The notes beneath the pieces were generated by a model. The model did not search any database, was not told the origin of the DNA, and saw only the letters and a program-made list of their open reading frames with translations. From contig CM052356.1 in assembly GCA_028551475.1 (NCBI GenBank), forward strand, positions 22,719,884 to 22,783,883: a stretch of DNA of 64,000 bases, read 5' to 3'. The stretch's first letter is position 1, and every line of letters starts with the position of its first letter. Of the stretch, positions 50,306 to 62,628 are shown piece after piece. A program made the translations under genes and the position numbers. The DNA is from Casuarina equisetifolia (taxonomy: Eukaryota > Streptophyta > Magnoliopsida > Fagales > Casuarinaceae).

Positions 50306-50520
50306 GGTCCTCAGTGATACATACACTGGGGCCAAGAAGAGGAACAGAGCGGTGGCGTTTCCTGCAGGCAAACAGAAAAAAACAGAGGAACCATAAATCC
50401 AAGAGCCCAGAAGAACTTCAAGAGATAAAATGAAGGCAAAAAGAACACCCAAAAAGAATCCATTTTTGCAGAAACTGAAAACCCACCAAAGATTCCGAAC
50501 AAGAAATGCGCAACATCCAT
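48343..50520 (-). CDS. SWEET1: SWEET1-type sugar transporter (clade I), six exons
   Basis: Exons on the minus strand are 50487-50520, 50325-50361, 49904-49999, 49071-49350, 48687-48806 and 48343-48525. All junctions are GT-AG, giving 249 residues and TAG. The family is a seven-helix plasma-membrane uniporter with two MtN3 triple-helix repeats (about residues 6-92 and 127-213); clade I members mainly carry glucose. The key positions known from the Arabidopsis SWEET1 work are all kept: P23, P43, Y57, G58, N73, G131, P145, P162, W176, G180 and N192. The C-terminal ~40 residues are hydrophilic and variable. Length equals the family norm (about 247). Intron 2 holds a GA tract and intron 4 opens with repeated TTTC. 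It lies where block A carries Copia-C instead. Substrate is inferred from family. Confidence 0.95.
50257..50303. repeat. (GA)n microsatellite in SWEET1 intron 2
   Basis: About 47 bp of near-perfect GA. The open frames crossing it (for example 50225-50452 minus) combine real exon 2 with intron. Confidence 0.95.
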
Positions 50521-50724
50521 TGCTTCCAGTTTTTCTCCACCAATTCTTGAAGCAAGACAGAGAACCCAGATGCGGAAAGGTCCTTATGGAACCAAATAGC
50601 TCTTCTTTATTTTTGGGTAGAAGTTTGTTGGGGAAAGAGATGTAGTAGAACCAGATACCAAGAGCGAAAGTTTCTTTGAAAATGGCAGGGAGATAAGCGG
50701 TGCAGCACCAGGAGCAAGTGGGGG

Positions 50725-50734
50725 GTTTATATAG
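50725..50734 (-). promoter_or_regulatory. TATA box of the SWEET1 gene
   Basis: The minus strand reads CTATATAAAC about 205 bases before the ATG, a strong TATA match. It implies a 5' UTR of roughly 170-180 bases. A CT-rich tract lies further upstream near 50835-50865. Confidence 0.6.
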
Positions 50735-50739
50735 GAAAA

Positions 50740-51311
50740 GAATTTACACAGTAACTAACAGCCTTTTGGCAGTAAATCTTGATTCTTGAATTCGGTCTTA
50801 TCCGTACGTAGGTTGAGTAAAGAAAACTGTCTTCTTCTTCTACCCGCTCTCTCTCTCTCTCTGGTTCTGTGTCACTTTCTCTGAACCGTGTGCGGAGTGT
50901 CAACTGAAAATGAACGCGGCGGATACGTATGAGGTGAAACTGTGAAGTTGAATGAGGACTTAAGAGGGTTAATGGGGCCTATATTATTCACTACTTTAGT
51001 TGCTCGACAACTTTATGAAAATTTCAAAAAAAAAAACGTGAGATTGGTGCAATTTGTGAAAGATATCACACACTTGGGGCAGATGTTTGCTAGTTACAAA
51101 ATAAGGGGAATGCTCAAAACGTTTCTTGCAACCACAAGACAATAAGCACAAATCTAAACTAGAAGATTATGGATCAAGAAAGATCATCGAGACTTTATCT
51201 ACCCGAACATAAAATATAACAAGACATACGAGGTTTGGGAAAATCCCAATGCTTAACTTTGAAAACTCAGAATTTTTTTTTACATGTTTAGGTTATCAGT
51301 CATTTTAAAAT
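50740..51311. other. Upstream region of SWEET1, no gene seen
   Basis: It includes a CT tract near 50850. No counterpart in block A and no recognised element. Homology to block A returns near 51312. Confidence 0.55.
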
Positions 51312-54300
51312 ATGAAAACCTCTCATCACCACTTGCCATTCTTTTTTTTTTTAAAAAAAATAATTATACATTTATTCATGTATTTTTAGAGTGTCGAATT
51401 TAAAATCAAAAAATTCTAAGTAATGCTTACTTACTATTAAACTAAATATTTATTGACCAGGCAATGACTTCCATGTTAAAGCTCTTTCTTCTCTATAGGT
51501 TAAATTTTTCATGGAAAATCAACATGATTAGCAAAGAACAATGTAAATTGGACCAATTGAACTGGTAGAGAGATATTGCAGTAAAAAACATTTGGGTGTT
51601 TTAATCATTGAGAACCATTGATATTTAGGCACCAGACACTCACAAGTAGACCTCTGTCCTCTCTCTTTTCGACCATTCCACAAACAGAAAGCGGTTCACA
51701 TGGCTCCCAATGCTATGTTAAAAAGAATCTCTCATTTCCACAAATTATTTTTCTTGCTTAGTTTTCAATCAACAGTACCTGAATTTCTGCTAGTTTAGTT
51801 TTGAATCTTATCATTTGTGTTGTATCCACTCTGGCCGCCTCCAGGCGCTCCAGCTTTTCCATAAGATGTCGCCTGCACGTTTTCCGTCGCAAGCAACTTC
51901 AACTTTGACCCTCTTGAACCTCTCCATTGCCAATGTTGCTCCAACAGTATTGCACCTTGGTGGGAAGATGTACTCCACAATCCACCAAATAGGGCAAAAG
52001 AGTGAAAAAATAAATAAATAAATAAATAAAACAAGTTCTTACTTGGCCAAGAGACCAATATATAGTTAATAAGTACTCCATTTAGTTAGAAGCATGTGCT
52101 ATTTAGGATTAAGCCCACAAGGAGTGGGTGCGTGAGTGTGTGTATTTATCTATATATACACATAAAAGAGACCAATATATATAAACCATTGTGTATAAAA
52201 TTTAATGTGTATGTCTTTATAGGTTGAAAATGTGTCAAGGATGAGGATCGCTCACGCTTTGTTACAATGTGAACATAAATTGAGATTATCATTCCCGTGG
52301 GTACTTATTACCAAGTGGACTCTTTATTGAGTCAGGAACAGTTGCAGAGAAGGCGGAACTGACCAGTGATTATATTTATGGCATGGAGGGTAGCTTCGAT
52401 GCGCTGAACCCATGTTTTGAGTCTGCTTTCCTATTTTCTGAAAGTTCTCTATGTTACTTATTCCAATAATAAGATATTAAGCTTCAAAAATCACAAGCCT
52501 TGAACTTGAATTGTAAGAAATACATTGATGACAATCCAAACCTTCGGAATACTGGAATATCTTTCCGCAATACTAGAATTAAGAAAAACCACCGTGACAG
52601 AAACCGTCACTTTCCAAGGTCGATCAGTTACATATGACATGGCGTTGCTCCATACAGAATCCGTTTTGATCAACCCAAACTGTGAAGACAAGGGTCGCAT
52701 CTCCCGTCTTATTCAGTTCAAAGTGGACTGGACGGTGCAGTGGATAAGGGTGTTGGGTTATGCCAGTTATGTTTGGAGCAAGATAGGTGTTGTTTCCTCC
52801 TTAATAAGGGGTGGTAGGTTACAGAAGGTTGAGTAATGGCTGTTGAGCACTGTTTTGTCTTGAGAATCTAAGAAACTTGTTGGGAATAAGGTTCATCCAA
52901 TTCCATGAATCCAAATACCAGGAAAATTACGTTAAAAATGTTAAAGATAATAAGATTACGCTGTGATGGTTGTTGGCAATATGGTTCATCCAATTCCCTG
53001 CTAAAAAGCATGTTTGTTTTCTTTTTTATTCAGAAAAGCATGTCACCAAATGTATGTGCGCTTTGTTTTCTCATAAACTCTAGTAAGCCTTTAAAAAAGG
53101 AAAAAAGAAAAAGAAAATTGGACCATTTTACTGCCACAGTAAACAATAGCAGTTAGATAAAAAGTTGGTACGTAAGTTAGTCCTCACTTTATATTATGTC
53201 CCTCCCGTGCTAGGGACGCTGGGGCCGATGAGCAGAGCGCAGATGAAGCGATCACTTAGGATGTATGTCAGCTCAGCCATCTTTTCCAGTGTCCTCTGCC
53301 CTTGGTCTTTCCTCCATGGCCACAGAGGATGCGCCTGTTCATCCACCGCTCACTCCAACAGACACCCTTGTCGTAATTAAATACTCTGTTCGAGAATTTA
53401 ATGCACTCAACAAGCTGAAGAAGATGGTAAAGGAAAGGAAGAAAAGGTCAGATTTTCAACTGTACAAAGAACGTTTGAACTTTGATAAATTAGGGGCTAA
53501 GAGGGAATTATTGACCCCATCATGAACACGGAAAATAAAAGCAAAGCTCTGATTTTTAGTTAGGTCATAGAAGGCGCCCTTTTATGTATCCTAAACCAAA
53601 AGGGTTGTCCCATCCGATTTAATTTTGAATGACATTCTTCATCGACAAGATTTCACAGGCGAATTTGCTGACGCTCCCTCGCAGATGACACAGCAGAAAA
53701 AGTTTGTGGAACAATGTCGACGAAAAATGTAAGCCAACCGGGGTTTATATTGGTGTTAAATGTCACATTCATGTGGAAAATATGTTCTTTCATGGATCAA
53801 GATAAAACCAAATTTAGTGAGAGAGAAACGTCTATGTTTTCTTTTTAAAAAAGCAGAGTGTTTTCAAGTACTTATTTCTGTCCCGTTTTCAAGTGCTTCC
53901 TTGTATTATTACTCTAAACACGCTGGAACCCACGCTGTCCACAGGGAAAGGCGGCTAGGAATTGATTGACAATCCCATTAACTTTCAAATTTTGCGTAGG
54001 AAACAATTTGGTTGCAGATTAGACAAAGGAAAAAGGCACTTCCTTTCATATTTTAGTAACAAAACAAATAGACGATGATGACCTCTTTCCCCAAAGTTTA
54101 GAGAAGATTAAAATTTACTGTGATTTAAATGTACATGAGATTTTGATATCTACGTATGTAACTGGTTTTCATACCTAGGCTTGGATGTTACATGCAGTTG
54201 AAGAAAATAGAGATGATTTGATAATTTCATTTACGGAAGTAAACATCCAACTGTTTATTCTAGTTGTTGTTAGGAACTTCCTAATTTTTTGTTGTACCAT

Positions 54301-57300
54301 ATTTCTTTTCCTTTTCTTTTTTTCAATTGTCGCATAATAATTTTTTTTAGTAAGTTGAAAGGAGTTTCAATTGTGATAAGAGAAGTCCACAATAACTTCG
54401 GCATAATAATTTTAAATTGTCACATAAAATAAATTTGAGAAATTTTCTTATAACGGCATCTTAGTTTTACTCTTCTAGTAATTAAGGGTATGGCTTCTAA
54501 CATTGAGAACTAATGGACCATTTTTTTTTTTGAGACAAAACATAGTGTCATTTTATCTACATCAAACAAGTAAAACATACAATGCTTATCCAAATTCATC
54601 TCACCTTAAAATATAAGGAATTTAATTTAAAGATAAAATAACTTTCTTTTTTAAATAAAAAGAAAAAAAAAGGATCGTTCATCATCTATATTTACAAAAG
54701 AGATAGTAGAATCTAACTCCATTATTAGAATTGAATGAGGGTGGACCTTAATTGTCCTCGGTAGGGATGGAGCCACCTATTCTTAATCTTTTTATTTCTT
54801 TAAATTTTATTTTATATTTATCTCTCACAATAAGATATGTTAGCTAATCTTTTGATTTGTTCTTAACCCGTTAAAGAACTGAAATTAAAGTCACCAAGAG
54901 TAAGAAATGATGATTTTCATCGTTATAACGAGAGGTTTATTATTCAATTTAGAAGTCAATTTATGAAATGGTAAAACTTATTATCATATAAGTAAAATTT
55001 TTAATATATTTCTTAAGAATATGTAATTTATTATCTATATTTTAATATATTATCTTATTATGATGATCAAATTGTCGAACCATTTGGTACTGCATCACAT
55101 GAGTAATACATGACTAAAAATAATAAAAGTCTTTAGGGATGTTAAGGAGAATTTGAACTTTAATATCATATTAAAATATTTATTATTCAACTTAAAGGTC
55201 AAATCAATAAATAGTATAATTCATTACTATATAAGTAAAAATCATAATATATTCTTACATATTAACATCGATATCTAAATAAAAGAGGCCGGTAGAACAT
55301 TTAAGTTTTTAAATGCAATTAAAAGCATCTTCCATAGGCAATCATGCTCCGATTGAACTTTCCACCCGAATTTAGATATGAATTTTGAGAAAGAACTTCT
55401 GCTTTCTATCTCGTAATTTTCTTGTACATTGAGAGAAGCCCTGAACAGCCTTTTTCTTTTGGCGGTCCAAAAAGACAGGGAGACCAAGGATTTCTAAGGG
55501 AGTTTCTTAAGCTGAAGGATATCTAGGACTGAGTGAATGGTCTATGGTTTTGAATTCTTATTGAAATGAACTGCATTTTGGTTGTTTATACGCTGAGCGG
55601 TGCAGAGGAAATGATGTTCGAGCCGAGACTCAAAAACTGCAGCTTCTTGAGGGGAAGCCGTACCAAAAGGCAAAATAGGGTCATACCGCGAAAAAGGATG
55701 GGCGACATGTCGGCAACTTTGACGGGGAAATGGAGGGTCACCAAAGCTCCAGGTGCATGCACATAGGAACTCGGGAGGGAGAGAGAGAAAGAGCGATTTC
55801 TACAGTTCTCCGAATAAAATGGCAATCAAAAACATCGATGTGGTAAGAACGTAAACCTGCAACGTTCCGAAAGTGAATTATAAAGATCATTCATCACTTT
55901 TAGCCCTCTTGCTCTACAATGATACTCCAGATTGTCACTGTTTAGGATAATTTGGTATGACTATTCAGGCATCCACGGAGTAATCAAACCACAATTAACT
56001 TGCCACCTTCATCTTTGATATTCAAATCAGGATAACAAGTTTATCATTGTTTGGATGAATCGCAGTCAATGATCTAAGCTATGGGAACCGAGTATTTAGC
56101 AACTACTTCAATGAGAATCTTGAAGTCTCTAGAATGTTTACCATTAAGGCTTAATCAACCCTTCGAAACGTCATCATCACCTACAGATTCCCGTTTCCTT
56201 TTTATGCCTAACACGCCGAGGTTCCCATACTTTTCGAAACCAAAAGCATTTTGCAATGCCACGGAGCGGGGTGCGGGGCACCCATGCGTCGACCTGTCTT
56301 TCATTCAGTACAAAACAAAGGGTTAGTGTAAAGAGTAAGAGTGGGTTCCACGAGATGCATGACGAGTAATACCTTATATTCATTCTTACTCTCTTGATGT
56401 AACTTCTCACTCTCAAATTGATCGATCACTCCTTTCTTCAAATGTCGGCAAAAGGACACTGACAGCTTATCTAGGTCTGCGTATAGACTCTGTACAGTAG
56501 TAGGAACATCATCATGAAATACTTGCAGCGAAGCAACTAGTCTTCCTTTCCCATAGATGGTGCCTCTGCGAAAAGACATGTATGATGCCAATTGCTAGTC
56601 TCAAGCATTCCACCTGGGGACTTGGTGATTGGACACGCTCACGTCTTCGTAGCTAAAAGATTCAGACTCCACTTGTTTTAGAACTGCATCGTTTGAAGAA
56701 TTCGGACTTTGGCTATGATGGTGTTGAGGGATTTGCATTGATATGCGTATACTCCACTAGCTTTTCGGTATGAATGGTTGACCGTGTCGACGTAAATAAA
56801 TTATTTGAACCCGGAAAAGTGCGATCCTAGCCAGCTCAAACATATCCTCACAGCTGTCATGATCATCCGCCAATTACTAACCTTTTGCTAAGCTCACTGT
56901 TGATGTTTCAGATTGATACCGTTCTAAGTGCAATAAAAAAGGGAGTGTGTACTGATAGGAAAGAGTGGCAACTAGAGGAATTTTGGAACAAATGTTTCAA
57001 ACACAAGTATTTTGAATAAGCAGAAAAATACAGAAAAGAAAGAGGGGAGAGAGATTCATGCGACCATCCAAAATGGATAGACCTATGACTTGGTCGAGTC
57101 AGTTGCTTCTCGACCCACTTCAACGCACATAGCCAAGAGGTGTAGGTAAATGAGAAACTACTGAATTGCTACTCCTTAAAGGTGAACCAGTAAAAATTAG
57201 GGCAAGTGCTTCCGTGTGGACCTTTTAAACCTCAAGTTTGACTTACAGAAGGACACATATCAAAATCGAAGAATAATTGAGAGTTCGTGCTAAATGTTTT

Positions 57301-59290
57301 CGAGGCTAGTTGCCCTCGAGGGAAGGACTTTGCGCTGATGCTTAGTGGCTGAAAGGCCACCGCATTTGTTTTGCGGATACAAGTCAATGTATGCCCACAG
57401 AAAACATACTAAGCATTTATGATGCAATTTGGAAGTGGGACGACAGCCAAAGCCACATTGTACAATCATTTCGCTGGATTAAAATAATTTGTGGGTGCAA
57501 CTTCACCTATCATAAATGAGGCTCTATTTGTCCTTGGTTCTATTAATTTGGTCCATTTTGAGGTGTCCTACGGACTAGGAAACTCAACATTGAAGATTGA
57601 AACAAGAGTAATCAAACTTCTGTTCTTTCTTCTTCATTTTTTTTTATCTTATCTTCTCTTTATTTTCTTTTGGCTAGAACATTTGAAGGACAATGATGTT
57701 AGCGTAGCCACCTCATGAATATATAGGGGGACGAAAAAAAAAAAAAAACAGCTCGGTCAAGCAACCATTCAATGGCTTCCCTATCACGGAACTTGAAGGA
57801 AAAGGGTCAGCATTGGTAACGGCAACCCATGAGTTTATGGTTGTCACTACGCTTTGAAGGTTGAGGTCTGCAAATTGGATGAGGGGGGCCAACCTTTGAT
57901 TTCCTAAACCTGTTTCTGTCCTCTAGTTCTTGGCTGATTTCTACCCAATTTATGGCCGCCCCACTCTCCGTGTGTATTCTTCTCTTTCTATCGTTTTGCA
58001 CCGTTTTAGTAAAATTTGAAATGTAAAAGTACAGGCCAACCGAATGTCAAAAATCCCATATTCTTCTTCTTCGTATTTGGGGCCCAGTATCGACATCCCT
58101 CAGTGAAGTAAACTCCATTACATTAATGGAAATTTTTATTAAGAATATTGTTCATGAGAATTTTCTCTTTCACTGTTGCAGCTTTGGTTATAGAACGAGT
58201 TAAGACGAGATTCGAGAAAACTCTTAGATTAACTTGGTTTTCAACTGATTCACACCAACTGTTCCTAGCAATTTCATATCCTCTGTTGTTAGCTCTCTGA
58301 TCTTTCACTTCTGCCTTTCCCAACCCATATGTTCTTCTTTCTGTCTTTGTGTGTGTACCCGTAAAAGGGTTAGCGAATATGAAAGGAAGAGTTGGTGAAA
58401 CAAACAGCAAGTAAAATGTATTACAACTAAATACAAATATGAGAAGTGATAAAAATAGTATGACAAAAGTCTTACATTACCTAAATGTTGTATGATAATC
58501 ATCTTTTATGAGAAGAAAATGTTCTCTACTATGGATTGATTTTATAAGAATGAACTTTTTAACATAATATTAAAATCTAAATTTAAGAAATAATAATATC
58601 TTGTTCACGAAGTTTATAGCTAAAGTAGTTGATTAAGTGATATGTTCCCCTATCATGAGCCTATAACCCATGCTGACAATGAGGGAGTGCATTAAGAAAA
58701 GTAACAAATGCCAATATTAGTTAAATCATGCTTGTAACCTTATAAGAAGAAAAAACTTTGTTATTCTTGAGTCAAAATGAAAAAAAGGCCCCTTTATTAT
58801 ATTGTCAACTTTTTAAGTAAGTATGTGTTGTGAGATAAAATAATTGTATAACATAAATATGCACAATATATACAAGACACTAAGGATTTTACATGGTTTG
58901 AGATAAACCAATCCTTACACCTATGGGAGATAATAATCGGTCATTATTTAGGAATGTCTATTGACAATGGAGTTGCCAAAAAATGTCTATTACGTATGAC
59001 AATTCACCAAATGATATATCATATATATATTTATAGGGAACTTAGGAGAATTCTTAATTTACAAAATTATATTTTTACTCTTAATCCAAATTTTAACTTC
59101 ACAACTAACAATCTCTCACTTAGAGTCAAATTATGCAATCTGCTTCACAAAGTTCATCTTCTCTTCCTTGGTATGTTTCTACTTGACCATTGACCATTGA
59201 TCATTGACCATTGACTATTGTTTCCAACTACAAGACCCTTGCACCATAAGATACACTTTTGAGTCTTGCCACTTTGGACCTTGTATGTCT
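51312..59290 (+). repeat. Duplicated block B, central segment (no recognised gene)
   Basis: The counterpart of 29480-37490, from a poly-T/poly-A stretch near 51345 onward. It contains the same short shared frames as block A (for example 52525-52836, 53265-53525 and 56081-56326), none with a known domain. Confidence 0.9.
53265..53525 (+). CDS. Doubtful 86-residue ORF, block B copy
   Basis: Same length and frame as the ORF at 31514-31774, with a dozen or so residue changes, mostly near residues 16-21 and 76-79. A second frame overlaps it (53165-53380). There is no evidence of expression or selection in the sequence. Confidence 0.2.
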   Translation: MSAQPSFPVSSALGLSSMATEDAPVHPPLTPTDTLVVIKYSVREFNALNKLKKMVKERKKRSDFQLYKERLNFDKLGAKRELLTPS

Positions 59291-59479
59291 ATACTAAACT
59301 TGTAGAAAGAAAAGCTTTAAATACATGTTTATAATTATCCGTCTTCAAATATGAACTCTTGTTAGCTCAAAAGCTTTCATTTTCTTTCTCCATTTAAGAT
59401 AAAATTTGGTCATCCAATTTTTTGAGCTTTCCACTTATTTCTCAAAATTTATTCAAGTTTGAACCTAGAAATTAAAAGA

Positions 59480-62400
59480 ATGAAGAAAATATGTGCACTT
59501 GTATTCCTAAACTTAGTGATACAAAGTATATGAGCATACATTTCAAAGTCATTTTGTACAATAGAATGAAGCATATTCCAACAATTCAAACTAATACAAA
59601 AAAAGGAAAATAAAGGATGTTGTAACTAAATAACTTATATTTTCTTTAGTAATATATAATACTCAACCTTTTACCAAAAAAAAAAAGAGAGAGAGAGAAT
59701 AAAGTTACAAGAGAGTGGATTATGATTAGAATTGATGGATTAGTATTCTAAGAAGCTTTTGAATGCACTCGAGAGGCATCCTTCTTTACATTTTGGTGCT
59801 GAGATGGATTGCAATGTGTATTTTGCCTTGTTGGAGAAAGCTACTTACAGGGTGTTTGTGATTGATCTTGAATGATGACTTGGCCAGCACTTTGTGTGAA
59901 TTCGTCAACTTCAGACAAACAATGGTCAGCCTGAGTTCAGTTCTAAATATTCCAAAGGGTAGACAAGTTAAAGGTTCAGTGAGGATGTCGACAAGTTTAT
60001 AGTAGGAAGGTATGTAACGTGCGATAATAGAGCCTTGACCAACGCTTCCTTATACAAAGTCATAATGTATTTCCAGGTATTTGGTGCAGCTATGAAACGG
60101 AAGATTGATTATAAGATAAAGGATAGACAAATTATTACAGTATAAGAAACTAAGCTTGAACGAGAAAACACAAAAGTCCATTCGCATAGGGCAAATCTAA
60201 ATGGATTTAGTAGTGGTAGTTGCTATTGCTTGAAACTTAGCCCTTGTTGAGGATTGGGCAATTTTAGGTTGACATTTTGAGTTCCATGGAACACAAATGC
60301 GTAAAGAACACGCAAAAAGCAATAGTCGATTGCCTAGTTGAGGGACGTCTAGCCCATTTAGCATTAGTGGCCAAGAGAACACTAAATGACTAAGAAGGAT
60401 AATCCAAGAGAACACTAAATGACTAAGAAGGATAATTCTAGGCATGTAATGTTGCTTACATGTTCTCTTTCATTGTCTTAAAAAATTTATTGGGAAGACT
60501 AAACCATTTTTCAATAAGATGATCAAGAATAAGATATCAACATTTTGAAACTCAGACTTTTGTTTTACTGAATAAAACTATACAAATAAAGTGAAATCAT
60601 TAACAAAGATATATAATATTGAAATCTTTGAGAAGAACTTAGGACTGTAAGACCCACAAGTCATTGTTTATCTTTTCAAATAGTATAAGACTTCTATTAA
60701 GGAAGGATAAAATGGTAATCTCCATTTTATTTAATATGCTACTATATGAAAGACATCTTTAAGATCTAAAACAAAGATTTGCTTATCTAGCTTAAAATTT
60801 TATAAAATCACAATGTGAGGATTACCAAGTCTACACTACAAGGCGCTTCAATCAAATTGCCTATTGAATTATAAAATAAAAACTTGAGAATGCATATTTT
60901 GTAGCATAAAAGGTTTATCATGCTTACTCTTTGATGTGAGGGTTTTCCTAATCTTTAGGTCCTTAATAGTAAAACCAGCTTTACTAAAATGAATAGAACA
61001 CAAAAAATTATCAATTAACTTTGACACAAATAAAAGATCATTTTTAATGGTTGGACTACTAAAAATAAATGTATTGAAATAGTACCAATAGGTCCATAAA
61101 TAGTTTTTATTACCAATATGTGAAATAGCTAAGTACTCTCCATTTCCTATTATAATTGAATCAATCCCAAATGAGTAAGATTATGGAGCTTAACCACATT
61201 GCCAATCATGCAATAGGTGGACTTATTGTTAGTATCCAATCTTTATCTCTATCATCGTTAAGCTAGACACAACAAGTGTTGTTGGATCTCTTCATATTGA
61301 TATGTGTTGATAAAACTCTTAAAACATTATAAAGTGTTATGGGCTATTTTTTTTTGACAAATTTGGTAGATAATTAGGTTGCCATTTGAAATAGCTAGTG
61401 TTTTTGGCAGAGCCATAATTGCTAATAGTTTGTTGTGTTTTGCCCATTCTATGTAGACTATTAAAAAAGCCCACCTTTATGGCAAAAAGAAGAAGGTATT
61501 GACATTTCTATTTCCACAACCTCTTTTACCATTTCTTCCTTCTTGAAATTTTCTACTAGCAAGAAAAGTAGTAAACTTATTGGCTAAAAAACTACAATGC
61601 TAGAGTTGAATATCAAACAAGCATACTTAAGAAATAACTTAAGTGAGAGCAAAATGGAGGATCAAAGTATAATAGCTTAGAATGACTTCATGCTTCCTAA
61701 ACCTTCAAGAAGATAGAAGAACTTGGCAAATCAAAGAGGGGTTTTCTATGAATGTCATTTGACCATGGAGAGATTTGAAGTTATTAAGGTGCTCAGACAA
61801 ATGCCTCAATATGCTTCTACAAGTGATAAATATGGGAGAGTAGATTGATTTTCTAAGCCTTAGTGCACTAAGTAAATAGAGCCAAGAGGCCATTCTAAAC
61901 TTTGAATGGTGTCTTAAGTTATAACTTTCAACTATTATCATTGAATCAAAACACTATAATTAATAATCAAAGTGCATATCATATTTCTTAACAATGTCCC
62001 AATAATGCATGCGGGCTTGTCTGCCACCCATTGGGCCCCACCCACATGCCATGTGCCAACATTTCTAGATTGAATACATGACCCAACGCCTCTTTAGAGG
62101 TGCCGATCACCCATGATTTAAGAACCATTCAATTCTTGTGCCTCAAATCGGGGTTGGTTGTTTCGTTTCCTTCAATGAGTAAGAAACGTGGCGGAGAGGG
62201 TACTTTGCTAGTCAAGAAGCTGAAAAGCTTTTGGCAAGGGAAAAGATTTGAGTAACCTAGGATAAATGGTTGGAATCGGACAATTTATGGGTGACAAAAT
62301 TGGAGATGTTCACATTTGTGGAATATGACCATTTGACTCTCTTGACCATTGAAAAAAATGTGTGTGCATTCCCAAACTTAATGATACAAATTTTTGAACA

Positions 62401-62628
62401 CTTATTTGTAGATGATTGTGTACAACGGAATGAAGCATATTCTGACAATTTAGAAACTGAAAAAAAGAAGTAGAGAACAATGTTACAATAGAGGGCAATA
62501 TGGTCTCCAATGGTGAATTCGTATGCTAAGAAGCTTTTGACTGCAGTTGAGAGGTATCTTTCTCCATATTTGTTACTAATGGACTATAATGTGTATGCTG
62601 CCTTGCTAGAAGGAGCTGGTTGTAGGAT
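59480..62628 (-). mobile_element. Copia-D: decayed copia element in block B
   Basis: Two related end segments, about 59480-59856 and 62345-62628, share words such as CTAAGAAGCTTTTGA and AATGAAGCATATTC and are read as diverged LTRs. Between them on the minus strand are gag (EHLNNFKSLHGQM near 61760), an integrase-side relic (near 61000-61080), RNase H (AQSSTRAKFQAIATTT near 60200-60260) and a terminal LVDILTEPL segment (near 59980). Stops are everywhere. The right half is also present in block A, so the element predates the duplication. Confidence 0.65.

Noticed and set aside
50225..50452. Minus-strand frame with a long Ser-Leu repeat
   Set aside because: It reads SWEET1 exon 2 together with intron 1 and the GA tract of intron 2.
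60197..60445. Minus-strand 82-codon frame as a gene
   Set aside because: It contains a decayed copia RNase H motif and a short local tandem duplication (about 60370-60435).
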